From Akebia trifoliata (Eukaryota > Streptophyta > Magnoliopsida > Ranunculales > Lardizabalaceae), in the NCBI GenBank assembly GCA_017979445.1, contig CM030717.1, positions 13,750,086 to 13,814,085 on the forward strand: 64,000 nt of DNA, in the 5' to 3' direction. How positions within the stretch are numbered: the stretch's first letter is position 1; each line of letters starts with the position of its first letter. Made by a program: the position numbers and the translations under genes. The notes beneath the pieces are model-generated. The model was not told the DNA's origin. It made no database searches and saw nothing but the letters and a program-made list of their open reading frames with translations. This document shows, piece by piece, positions 44,955 to 55,105 of this stretch.

Positions 44955-46290
44955 TGTTGTCTAAATTTACGCACGCAAGTATACGTATCGAAACAAGTAA
45001 TAAAGTGATAAGAAAGTATCGTTCCCACGGAGACTAAATACCAATCTATTGCTAATTACCAATTTATCTCACTCTAATTTTATCCAAACAAAAGTAAAAA
45101 ATAGGAATTAAAACTAAACAAGAAAACTAACTGAGAAAATAAATTTGTAAATTAAAATCAATGAGTGATGAAATCTAGGTTTATAATTTTCCCCAAACAA
45201 TCCACTTAATTAGATTACCTTTCCTTCTATGATAAATTAATCCACTACAATTGTCACCCCAGAACACTAAATTCTCCACAAGCCTCTGTCGATGGTCATG
45301 TACAAATACCCTTCTAAACTACTCCCTATATGTCTATGAGAATTAAATTAAGAAGAATTCATTAAGAATAAGCTCTCATAAGGGATGCACATACAACTTG
45401 AGTATATGTCTATCTCAAATTAGCATATGTTACTCTATCTAGGTCATGAACACAAAATAACTCTGTCGATATTATTAAGGTTCACCGAATCAATTCAATC
45501 AATGGCCAGTTAATTAAATCGCATTAAACATAGGATAAAATAAACAATCACATGTGGAATCAGAGAAGAAAGAAATAAATCTAATCAAATATCATGAATG
45601 GGTTCCATTATAACCCTAGAATAGAAATTAGTTCAACATTGAAAAGAAAACAAAATCACAAAAGTATTCACCTATTCTTAGAGATTACAAATATCAAGAG
45701 AAGAGATAAAGTTTAGAAAGATAAAACTCAAAAGTCGAATCTCCAGCTCTCGTCCTCCTTCTCGATCTTGTGCCTCCAAGAAAAACCCCAAAACTTCTGT
45801 CCACAAATAAGGGTTAAACTTTCCTATTTATAGGTATGGAGTCATTAGGGTTTAAGAGTCCCAAAATCCGTCTCTAATTCGGTCACCACAAATTAACGTG
45901 TAAAGCTGGAAATGTAAGCAGGCCATGGCCTCCCAATATATCATGCCGCGGCTTGTATTTTTATATTTCTGTTATGCCATTCTTGAATTCCCACTGCGGT
46001 ATCATTTTCTATCAAGCTGCGGCTTGAAAACTTTTTAGCTTGTATGCTTAGCTTCCTTCTTCCGAGAGAACCAATTTGGAGTCCGAATTTCTCCTAAACG
46101 TATGCACCTATCCCAATGTTCCATATTGTTCATAATCTGTAAAATAAGCATAAAAATCAAATAAAAACATATAAACACATAAAAAGTATAAAACTAACTA
46201 AACTTAAATAAAAACAACTAAAAGACTCTAAAATTAACAAAATATTATATTTAAAAGTGGTTAATTCGTAGGTATAAAACCTACTCATCA
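44955..46290 (-). repeat. 3' LTR of element C, 1,336 bp
   Basis: Plus strand starts TGTTGTCTAAATTTACGC and ends CCTACTCATCA. Minus TATA box TATAAATA at 45825..45832. It keeps a 175 bp segment (45161..45335) that is missing from the 5' LTR. Confidence 0.95.
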
Positions 46291-46307
46291 AATACCCCCA
46301 AACTTAA
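46291..46307 (-). other. Polypurine tract of element C
   Basis: Minus strand AAGTTTGGGGGTATT precedes the LTR start TGATGAGTAGG. The same core occurs again internally at 46931..46944 and 47732..47745. Confidence 0.75.
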
Positions 46308-48717
46308 CATTTTGCTAGTCCTCGAGCAAAACAAAAACAAAGAAAAACCTAACTAAGGGAAAGAAATCTAAAATAAAGAAAACACAAGTGATGATAATAG
46401 CTTGATTCTCCACACTTGCCTCAAAGATTGTACAAATTTCACAATTCAAAAGAAAACTTTAGAAATTGAAACAGTCAAGATTTTCAACCCAAATGTCATT
46501 CAACCTCACCTTGAACCATCCACATATGTGCAAACAACCCCTTTTCACTTAATCAGTTTTCAACTCAAATCAGTTTATGCAATCAAGAGTAAACACAGAT
46601 GATCTCTAGATATTGAAATTGATGAACTCCATAGGCTTACTTTTCATGCTATTCTCCACTAATGTAGGTTGTTACTCAATCAAGAATCAATAGGACTTTT
46701 ATTCAGCTTGTAATGTGTGGCTAGGTTAAAGGTAGGATAAAAGGAAATTTTGTGGCTAGATCACCCCTTAAACACCTCAATCTCTTAGAATTCTCACAGA
46801 GCGCAAACTTACATTTCAACATCAAGTCACTCCGCATTCTCAATCTTGTTTCACTTCATTCTCACTTCATTCCCTTGACAACCTTTTATTCACCATTTTT
46901 TTTTTACTTCTTTTTTTTTATAGCCCACTGCACCCCCAAACTTATCTGATTCAATGCATTCTTTTACAAGAAGGGATGTAGTAATAAGAATATATATTTT
47001 TTTTAACATAAGTATTTCCGAACCCTCAACTAAATATTCTTGAAACTTTGCCTTCCACATTCCCAAAACTTCACCTTCAACCCTTATTTGCATAGCTCAA
47101 AATTTATCCAGTAGCAATCAATATGCCTAAGAGGTGATGGGTCAAATCTTGGAAAAATAGACAAAAAGGCTTGGTTAGAGTTGTGGGTGCCAAAGAAAAT
47201 TGGAAACAAGGCTCAATGGGGAAGACTAGTGATAAAATCAACATAGGTAAGCTTAAAAGGCTCAATCGATCCAAGAATGGCCTAAATCATGTCCCTAATC
47301 AAGTGCAACCTAGGATTTCGCCTCGAGTAACAATCAAATAAGTTCTAGAGTTCATTGAGATCATGGATTACTTTCAAAAGCATAAACATTCTCCAAGTGT
47401 ATCAAACAACCAAGTGCATCAAGATTATAAGCTCAATGTAAAGAATTCAAAACAGGGATGAATTTCATCAGAATTAAGCACATAGATAAGTTCAACCTCC
47501 ATCATTTTCTAAGAATCATGTATGTACTAAATCAAAATCATTATCATTGGCTGCAGATTATCAAGCAAAAGTCATCACAAAATAAATTTTTTTTTTTTAT
47601 TTTTTTTTTAGAATAGAAATTAAAACTAACTTAAACATGCCAAACCTAAACTTAAACACGCCAAACCTAAACTTAAACACATGAAAGCAAACACAAAAAT
47701 CAAAGAAAATTTTTTAGAAAAATACTACTCACACCCCCAAACTTAGTTATTGCATTGTCCCCAATGTAATCAATAGAATCAAAGGTAGGTGAAAGAACTT
47801 CCCTGAAATATTTATTGGCGGTCAGGAGTCATCAGCATCATCCGCGCCATCTTCATTGTTATTATCATGCAGTCCTGGTGGTAGTGATGAAATGTTGAAG
47901 TTCGTGTTCTGTTACTTTTCACAATCGGTGGTTAAAAATCACGACTCCACAATAAGTAATAGTAACCCAATCACCCACAGTCGAAGTGACAAGTATAGCA
48001 ACTACACTCAACTATCCAGCAAGCACCATGTATATCAGACAACCCCCAAAATTTTCAACAACTTAATCTTCCCAACCTTTCTCATTATCATTGAACTTTT
48101 CACAAATACCTGGTGTGCACAAAAATTTAATGATCTCCCCAAAATTTAGTAATACCAGCTACTGTCACAAAGGACCGTACTTATTGCAGCACATAGTACT
48201 CCACCAATCAAACAATCCACACACCCATTCCAACATCAAGCACTCCATCAATCACTCAACATCAATCATCGATTAAATCCATCAAATCTCAAACAACCAC
48301 AAGTGTAATCAAAACTCGAATTTTTCAATCCAAATAATCAAATATTTATTCACAATACGCAACATAGGTTAATTGAATGTAAGACTTACAGACAAAACCT
48401 GATGGTGCCCTACTTGATTTGGTCAAATTGGCAAAGAGAGTAGTTGGAATATCTATTGAAATTTGGCGAAATCGTGCTCACGGATTTGATCTCTCTTTTG
48501 ACACCCTTGGATATTGAGAGGGAGATATAAAAATAATGCTGGAGAAGAAGAAGAGAGAGGAAGAGTTTTTCTTTCGTTGAGACATGAAGAGACTGTTGGT
48601 TGTGAAATTGGGTAACAATAGAAATAGTAGGGCAAATATACCCTTTTTCTATGTGGGTACGAGTTCGGGCCGAGGCCTGTTAGAATATCATGCCGTGGCC
48701 CGCCTTTTTATGTTGCT
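46308..48717 (-). other. 3' non-coding region of element C
   Basis: No coding sequence supported; the plus ORFs at 46402, 46752 and 47856 lack motifs. It holds two internal polypurine copies (plus CACCCCCAAACTTA at 46931 and 47732), a T-run at 47586..47610, and three copies of a 20 bp word with CCAAACCTAAACTTAAACAC at 47637..47685. Confidence 0.6.
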
Positions 48718-48859
48718 GATCAGTTCTGTCACGGACTAATGCCTTGGCCTGAGAAGAGTTAAGCCATGGCATCCTTTTTAACATTTCTGATTAGTTCTGC
48801 CACAAACTAATGCCTTGGCCTGAAAAGAGTTAAGCCATGGCATCTTCAAACTGTGAGAA
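48718..48859 (-). repeat. Two-copy 71 bp tandem repeat in element C
   Basis: Units start at 48718 and 48789 with GAT(C/T)AGTTCTG and include AATGCCTTGGCCTGA and AGAGTTAAGCCATGGCATC. The units differ at a few positions. Confidence 0.8.
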
Positions 48860-49142
48860 CATGACCTGCTATTTTCGTTAGATGCCACGGCTGTAAATGA
48901 ATAGATGCCACGGCCTCTTCAATTTGTACTTCCACAGCCTTGCATCATGTTGCCAATGCCCTTGAATTGCTCAGAGACTCCCAACATGTTTCAACACAAC
49001 ATAATTAAATAAAATTAAGAAGAATTCTAAATATTTTAATAAAAGCAAACTAAATAAATTTTTTTTTTTTTTTTTTTTTGAAATAAAAAAAAATAACGAA
49101 GAATAATAAAAATCAACATAAACGAAGAGAGAGTTTAGAGCA

Positions 49143-49167
49143 CTTGGGTTGCCTCCCAAGAAGCGCT
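49143..49167 (-). promoter_or_regulatory. Shared AGCGCT...GGGAGGCAACCC motif in element C
   Basis: Minus AGCGCTTCTTGGGAGGCAAC then CCAAG. Same motif as 39915..39940 in element A. It lies 35 bases beyond the end of the pol-like frame and next to a T-run at 49059..49080. Confidence 0.65.
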
Positions 49168-49201
49168 TGTTTTAAAGTCTTCAGCCTGACTTTCTCTGAA
49201 G

Positions 49202-49915
49202 TCACGTCAAGTTTGCTAGAGTGGTGGTGAATTTTTGGCGATCAATTCTCCACACATCATAGATCTCCACCTCCTTCATGATTGGGTTAAGTCGACGTTG
49301 GTACTCAATAAAAGGCTTATGATATTCCTCCATACGGATTTTCTGCATGCTGGTAGAAGGACAAATCCCCTTAATATCCGTTATGGACCATCCCAATGCT
49401 TTCTTGTAATCTCGCAACTCCCTTATATGGCTAGGAAGATACTTGAGCTCTAATGATGATGATTCTTGAGTTGACAGCTTCAAATGAGAACATAATGGTG
49501 GTACTTCTAACAACTCAAATTCTGGTTTAGAACGAGAGAATTTTGGTGCAGCCTCCAAGTATTTTACCAACTCAAAATACTTAAAATCTTTCTCATTATA
49601 AGTATTAATGATTGCTAATTCAAGCTGGTTAAATGGGAGTATTTTTTCATGGTCATGTCGAACACATGTGTCCACTGCATCAATTCTATAGCAATCTTCA
49701 GGCTCTTCAGTGGGAAACTTCGTAGCTTTGAAAATATTAAACTTCACCTCTTGATCTTGAACTCTCATAGTAAGCTCTCCCTTTTGCACATCAATAAGAG
49801 TTCTACCTGTAGCTAAGAATGGTCTGCCAAGAATGATTGGAACATCCTTATCTTCCTCCATATCAAGAACAATAAAATCCACAGGGAATATAAATTTGTC
49901 AACCTTAACAAGCAC
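49202..49915 (-). pseudogene. Protease C-terminal part and RT N-terminal stub of element C
   Basis: 237 codons. LVKVDKFIFPVDFIVLDM and VPIILGRPFLATGRTLIDV are the second half of an Athila-type aspartic protease. LRDYKKALGWSITDIKGI and YQRRLNPIMKEV are the conserved approach to the RT domain. The reading then breaks off into unrelated sequence, so RT, RNase H and integrase are deleted. It is shifted one frame relative to the gag frame upstream; the junction is at a GGGGG run near 49925. Confidence 0.85.
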
Positions 49916-49922
49916 ATCTTCA

Positions 49923-51920
49923 TTACCCCCTTGGATACTTCAGTGATCTATCTGCTAATTGGAGTGTTACAGTAGTAGGCCTGGCTTCTCCCAATCCCAA
50001 TTTTTGAAATATAGACAGTGGCATTAGATTAATACTAGCTCCCAAATCACACAAAGCTCTACCAGAGAAGTGGTTACCTATTGTGCATGGTATAGTGAAG
50101 CTCCCTGGATCCTTAAGCTTTGCTGGAAGTTTCCTTTGAATGATAGCACTGCACTCTTCAGTCAAACCCACTGTTTCAAATTCACTCAATCGCCTCTTTT
50201 TAGTTAAGATATCTTTCAAAAACTTGGCATAACTTGGCATTTGCTCTAAAGCTTCCGCGAATGGGATATTAATATGCAACTTCTTGAAGATATTTAGAAA
50301 TTTTACAAACTGCTCATCATGTTTTTGTTTCTTGAAACGTTGAGGAAATGGTGGGGGTGGGTTGTAATGAGTAATATTTTCAAAGCCCGGCTTGTTATGA
50401 TCTTGGTTTGTAGTTTCTTTCTCTTGCTCACCCTTCTCTTTAGAGACTGTTTCTTCTGCCACTAAAACATCTGGTTCCTTTGGTTCCTTGACAACATCAT
50501 TCAACTCTTTTCCACTCCTCAATGTGATAGCATTGCAGTGCTCCTTACCATCTCTTTTTGGATTAGTCTCGGTATTGCTAGGCAAGGTTCCTGGAGGACG
50601 GTTGTTAATTGTTGAAGCAAGTTGACCCAATTGAATTTCCATATTGTGAATAGAAGCTGCTTGGCTTTGGAGTTGAGTTCTAGTCTCTGTCATGAACTGA
50701 TTAGTGTTTGTCATGAACTGCTTAGTATCTGTCATGAACTGATTAGTGTTAGTTCCCATCTGATGTACTAGATCTTCCAAAGAAGGCTTCTTTTCTCTTG
50801 GGAGAGCTTGAGGATGATAGCCTGATTGAAACATGGGTTTTGCAGAAGAAGAGGCCTCAACTTGATTATTATTACTCCATGAGAAATTCGGATGAATTTT
50901 CCAGCCCGGATTGTAATAGTTAGAATATGGGTTATTCTGCCTACTACCAACAAAATTGAGAGATTCTGGATTATTAGGGCACATATCTCCCGAATGATTG
51001 TTTCCACAAACCTCGCATGTAACGGTAGGAGTTTGAATGGCATGAACTCCAAATGAATCAAATTTCTTAGATAACGATGCCACTTGAGCTGTTAAAGCAG
51101 TAAGAACATCTAATTCATGCACTCCTGCTGTTCTTCTTGGATTCATCCTCTCTGTATGATGTTGGAAGTTGTTAGAGGCCATTTCTTCCAATAAATTATA
51201 CCCATCCTCAAATGTCTTCGCCATAAGAGATCCACCTGCTGCAGCATCAACAATTGTTCTAATAGATCCAACCAACCCATTGTAGAAAATTTGGATGATC
51301 AACCATTCCGGTAGAGCATGATGAGGACATCTCCGAAGTAAATCTTTGTACCTCTCCCAAGCTTCATAAAGAGATTCACTGTCCGACTGCACGAAAGTAG
51401 TGATATCATTCCTCAACTTTGCAGTTTTTGACGGTGGAAAATATTTGGCAAGGAACTTTTTCGCCAAGTCATCCCAAGTGGTAATAGATTCCCTTGGCAA
51501 TGAGTTCAACCAATTCTTCGCCATGTCCCTCAATGAGAATGGAAATAGTCGCAACCGGATGGCATCATCATCAACACCGTTATACTTGAAAGTAGCACAT
51601 ATCTCTAAAAAATTAGCTAAATGTGCATTGGGATCTTCGACATTTGAACCCCCAAACTGAAATGCTTGTATCATCTGAATAGTAGCTGGTTTGAGTTCAA
51701 AATTGTTGGCTTGTATCGTTGGACGACGAATACTAGTGTGAATCCCATCCATTAATGGAACAGCATAGTCCCGCATAGACTTAGGACCTTCATTACCATT
51801 AGTTTGGTCGGCCATTGTATGGTGTTGAGAAGCTTCTCGCTTATTCTTTCTATTTCTTCGACAAGTTTTCTCGATCTCAAAATCAAAAGGAACAAGCTCT
51901 GAATTCCCTGTACTACGCAT
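49923..51920 (-). CDS. Gag (with start of protease) of Athila-like element C
   Basis: 665 codons, open throughout. About 80-260 is the retrotransposon gag domain, including DPNAHLANFLEICATFKYNG, WLNSLP and FLAKYFPP. Residues 302-314 form a zinc knuckle (C302, C305, H309, C314) spaced CX2CX3HX4C. About 395-425 carries three short NQFMT(D/N/E)T-type repeats. The end contains the protease active-site segment CDLGASINLMP with Asp at 625, in the DLGAS form usual for Athila. The frame ends at PRG just before the frameshift. An intact gag in an element without pol suggests it could still supply particles or be packaged by a relative. Confidence 0.9.
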   Translation of the reverse strand: MRSTGNSELVPFDFEIEKTCRRNRKNKREASQHHTMADQTNGNEGPKSMRDYAVPLMDGIHTSIRRPTIQANNFELKPATIQMIQAFQFGGSNVEDPNAHLANFLEICATFKYNGVDDDAIRLRLFPFSLRDMAKNWLNSLPRESITTWDDLAKKFLAKYFPPSKTAKLRNDITTFVQSDSESLYEAWERYKDLLRRCPHHALPEWLIIQIFYNGLVGSIRTIVDAAAGGSLMAKTFEDGYNLLEEMASNNFQHHTERMNPRRTAGVHELDVLTALTAQVASLSKKFDSFGVHAIQTPTVTCEVCGNNHSGDMCPNNPESLNFVGSRQNNPYSNYYNPGWKIHPNFSWSNNNQVEASSSAKPMFQSGYHPQALPREKKPSLEDLVHQMGTNTNQFMTDTKQFMTNTNQFMTETRTQLQSQAASIHNMEIQLGQLASTINNRPPGTLPSNTETNPKRDGKEHCNAITLRSGKELNDVVKEPKEPDVLVAEETVSKEKGEQEKETTNQDHNKPGFENITHYNPPPPFPQRFKKQKHDEQFVKFLNIFKKLHINIPFAEALEQMPSYAKFLKDILTKKRRLSEFETVGLTEECSAIIQRKLPAKLKDPGSFTIPCTIGNHFSGRALCDLGASINLMPLSIFQKLGLGEARPTTVTLQLADRSLKYPRG

Positions 51921-52010
51921 ACACTAGCCAAACACCTACAAAATAAAGAAAAGTTTGGTCTAAAATCAAATATGATTGAATTAATATTAACAAAAAGATT
52001 AATAAATTAG

Positions 52011-52028
52011 TCCCCGGCAGCGGCGCCA
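52011..52028 (-). other. Primer-binding site of element C (tRNA-Asp type)
   Basis: Plus TCCCCGGCAGCGGCGCCA; one difference from the plant tRNA-Asp 3' end CCCCGGCAACGGCGCCA. Six bases from the LTR. Confidence 0.85.
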
Positions 52029-52034
52029 AAAACT

Positions 52035-53195
52035 TGTTGTCTAAATTTACGCACGCAAGTATACGTATCGAAACAAGTAATAAAGTGATAAGAAAGTATC
52101 GTTCCCACGGAGACTAAATACCAATCTATTGCTAATTACCAATTTATCTCACTCTAATTTTATCCAAACAAAAGTAAAAAATAGGAATTAAAACTAAACA
52201 AGAAAACTAACTGAGAAAATAAATTTGTAAATTAAAATCAATGAGAATTAAATCAAGAAGAATTCATTAAGAATAAGCTCTCATAAGGGATGCACATGCA
52301 ACTTGAGTATATGTCTATCTCAAATTAGCATATGTTACTCTATCTAGGTCATGAACACAAAATAACTCTGTCGATATTATTAAGGTTCACCGAATCAATT
52401 CAATCAATGGCCAGTTAATTAAATCGCATTAAACATAGGATAGAATAAACAATCACATGTGGAATCAGAGAAGAAAGAAATAAAACTAATCAAATATCAT
52501 GAATGGGTTCCATTATAACCCTAGAATAGAAATTAGTTCATCATTGAAAAGAAAACAAAATCACAAAAGTATTCAGCCATTCTTAGAGATTACAAATATC
52601 AAGAGAAGAGATAAAGTTTAGAAAGATAAAACTCAAAAGTCGAATCTCCAGCTCTCGTCCTCCTTCTCGATCTTGTGCCTCCAAGAAAAACCCCAAAACT
52701 TCTGTCCCCAAATAAGGGTTAAACTTTCCTATTTATAGGTATGGAGTCATTAGGGTTTAAGAGTCCCAAAATCCGTCTCTAATTCGGTCACCACAAATTA
52801 ACGTGTAAAGCTGGAAACGTAAGCAGGCCATGGCCTCCCAATATATCATGCCGCGGCTTGTATTTCTATATTTCTGTTATGCCATTCTTGAATTCCCGCC
52901 GCGGCATCGTTTTCTATCAAGCTGCGGCTTGAAAACTTTTTAGCTTGTATGCTTAGCTTCCTTCTTCCGAGAGAACCAATTTGGAGTCCGAATTTCTCCT
53001 AAACGTATGCACCTATCCCAATGTTCCATATTGTTCATAATCTGTAAAATAAGCATAAAAATCAAATAAAAACATATAAACACATAAAAAGTATAAAACT
53101 AACTAAACTTAAATAAAAACAACTAAAAGACTCTAAAATTAACAAAATATTATATTTAAAAGTGGTTAATTCGTAGGTATAAAACCTACTCATCA
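52035..53195 (-). repeat. 5' LTR of element C, 1,161 bp
   Basis: Minus TATA box TATAAATA at 52730..52737. It lacks the 175 bp present at 45161..45335 of the other LTR; the junction is at an ATGAG word that borders both ends of the missing segment. Confidence 0.95.
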
Positions 53196-53200
53196 CCCTC

Positions 53201-54160
53201 GGTGGCATCTGGCTGGGCAAAATCAAAGATAACCCTTGGCGGCAACTGAGCAAAATCCGAGATAACCTTCGACGGCAACTGGCTGAGCATAATCCGAGCA
53301 AACCCTCGACGGCAACTGGCTGAGCAAAATCCAAGATAACCCTTGGCGGCAACTGAGCAAAATCCGAGATAACCCTCGGCGACAACTAGCTGAGCATAAT
53401 CCGAACAAACCCTCGGTGGCATCTGGCTGAGCATAATCCGAGCAAACCCTCGGCGGCAACTGGCTGAGCAAAATCCAAGATAACGCTTGGCGGCAACTGA
53501 GCAAAATCCGAGATAACCCTCGGCGGCAACTGGCGTAGCATAATCCGAGCAAACCCTCGGTGGCATCTGGCTGAGCAAAATCCGAGCAAACCCTCGGCGG
53601 CAACTGGCTGAGCATAATCCGAGCAAACCCTCGGTGGCATCTGGCTGAGCATAATCCGAGCAAACCCTCGGCGGCAACTGGCTGAGCAAAATCCAAGATA
53701 TCCCTTGGCGGCAACTAAGCAAAATCCGAGATAACCCTCGGCGGCAACTGGCTGAGCATAATCCGAGCAAACCCTCGGCGGCAACTGGCTGAGCAAAATC
53801 TAAGATAACCCTTGGCGGTAACTGGCTGACCATAATCCGAGCAAACCCTCGGCGGCAACTGGCTGAGCAAAATCCAAGATAACCTTGGCGACAACTGAGC
53901 AAAATCCAAGATAACCCTTGGCGACATCTGCGCAAAATCCAAGATAACCCTTGGCGGAAACTAAGCAAAATCCAAGATTACCCTTGGCGGCAACTGAGCA
54001 AAATCCAAGATAACCCTTGGCGGCATCTGAGCAAAATCCAAGATAACCCTTGGCGGCAACTGAGCAAAGTCCAAGATAACCCTTGGCGGCATCTAAGCAA
54101 AATCCAAGATAACCCTTGGCGGCAACTGAGCAAAATCCAAGATAACCCTTGGCGGAAACT
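53201..54160 (-). repeat. 33-37 bp tandem array of element B, right part
   Basis: About 27 units. The two main forms are a 33 bp unit with CCAAGATAACCCTTGG and a 37 bp unit with an extra GGCT and CCGAGCAAACCCTCGG. The right end (53950..54160) is nearly pure 33 bp form; the left is mixed. All three minus frames stay open over long stretches (up to 260 codons), because the units contain no stop codon on that strand. I treat these as repeat products, not proteins. Confidence 0.95.
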
Positions 54161-54884
54161 GACTGAGTAAAACTGAGAACAAAGAAATAAATCTGGGAGA
54201 GAAACGATTGAAAATGAATCTGGAGAAGAGTGGTTGAATCTGGGAATGAATAAATTTGGGACAGAATGGATGTCCTATCTCCTATGTGAGATTCAGAATG
54301 AATTTGTTTGAACCTCAAGGTTTTAAAAAAGTTTTGTAAATTTAAAATCTGAGTTTGAACCTCAAGAGTTTTTTGAAAAACTGCTATCAAGAGGGTAACC
54401 TTAAGTTTGGAATTCTCATTTTAGGATTAACATTGCTCAAAAATAAAATGTCCTTAGTTTGACAATAAACATGGCATTGAAAATAATTGAACACATCATA
54501 AAGAAGATGCCCCTGGTATAAGGAGGAAATTACATATCTAGATGAAAAAGAAAAATGCCCCTGGTATGAAGATTTGAAATATTTGATTACCACAAGCGCA
54601 ATAAAGATTCAACTTTTAATTTTGATTAATTTTATTAAAGATTTTGAGTCAGGCTCAAGAGAACAAAATATTTCCTTTTGAGACTCATCATAGAATTCAC
54701 TATTCTCTCCATTGGTTTACTTGGGGAAGTAAGAATTTTCAGATCGATCGTAGACAAGATACTTGTGACTTCTAAATCTATGCCTGGTTTAAGTTGAGTA
54801 TTGAACTTGATTATTAGAATTTCTAACGTTTCGGCTCGAACTGCTCTCAGCTTGGGATTTTCTTCTGTTTTTTTTTTATTGCTC
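54161..54884 (-). other. Spacer in element B
   Basis: Non-coding. Short reiterated GAATCTGGGA words at 54170..54260, and ATGCCCCTGGTAT twice (54508, 54555). Nothing else recognised. Confidence 0.5.
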
Positions 54885-55105
54885 TAATTTTTGCCTAGAT
54901 CGCCTTTCCAGGTTTTCAATCTATCGAGCCTTTTCTAACTTTTGCCTAGATCGCCTTTTCAGGTTTTCAATCTAGCGAGCTTTTTCTTTTTTTTCTTGGC
55001 TCTGATTGTTGCCAAAGTTGTCCTTTCAGATTTTCAACTTTGCGAGCTTGCCTTAATTTTTGCCTAAGTCGCCCTTTTCGGGTTTTCAACTTAGCAGGCT
55101 TCATC
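54885..55105 (-). repeat. Four-copy repeat of covarying hairpins in element B
   Basis: Units of about 50-70 bp with plus-strand form TTGCC-stem-loop-stem-GC. Stem arms: 54895..54900/54919..54924 CTAGAT/ATCTAT; 54946..54951/54970..54975 CTAGAT/ATCTAG; 55013..55019/55036..55042 CAAAGTT/AACTTTG; 55064..55069/55089..55094 CTAAGT/ACTTAG. The loop carries a smaller CC(T/C)TTT...GG pair before GGTTTTCAA. Loop text is better kept than the stem letters, while pairing is kept. Confidence 0.85.

Larger units (their letters stand above)
44955..53195 (-). mobile_element. Element C: non-autonomous Athila-like LTR retrotransposon, 8.2 kb
   Basis: LTRs 44955..46290 (3') and 52035..53195 (5'), TG...CA, flanked by exact CCCTC copies (44950..44954, 53196..53200). 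tRNA-Asp-type primer-binding site at 52011..52028. It encodes gag-protease but pol is deleted just after the start of RT. About 14 substitutions in 1,161 aligned LTR bases by eye (about 1.2%), so the insertion is recent. It probably moved using proteins of an autonomous relative. Confidence 0.94.

Noticed and set aside
44498..45028. Minus ORF of 176 codons
   Set aside because: It runs from the left part of the array across the junction into the LTR of element C. The frame cannot predate the insertion.
44655..54160. Regular repeats resembling a CRISPR array
   Set aside because: No unique spacers: the units abut one another, the setting is a plant LTR element and no cas-like genes are present.
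53186..54390. Several long minus ORFs (up to 260 codons) with Cys- and Phe-rich repeats such as PRVILDFAQ and AAKGYLGFCS
   Set aside because: They are translations of the 33-37 bp array. All three minus frames are open at once because the monomer has no stop codon there, and the 37 bp units shift frame freely.
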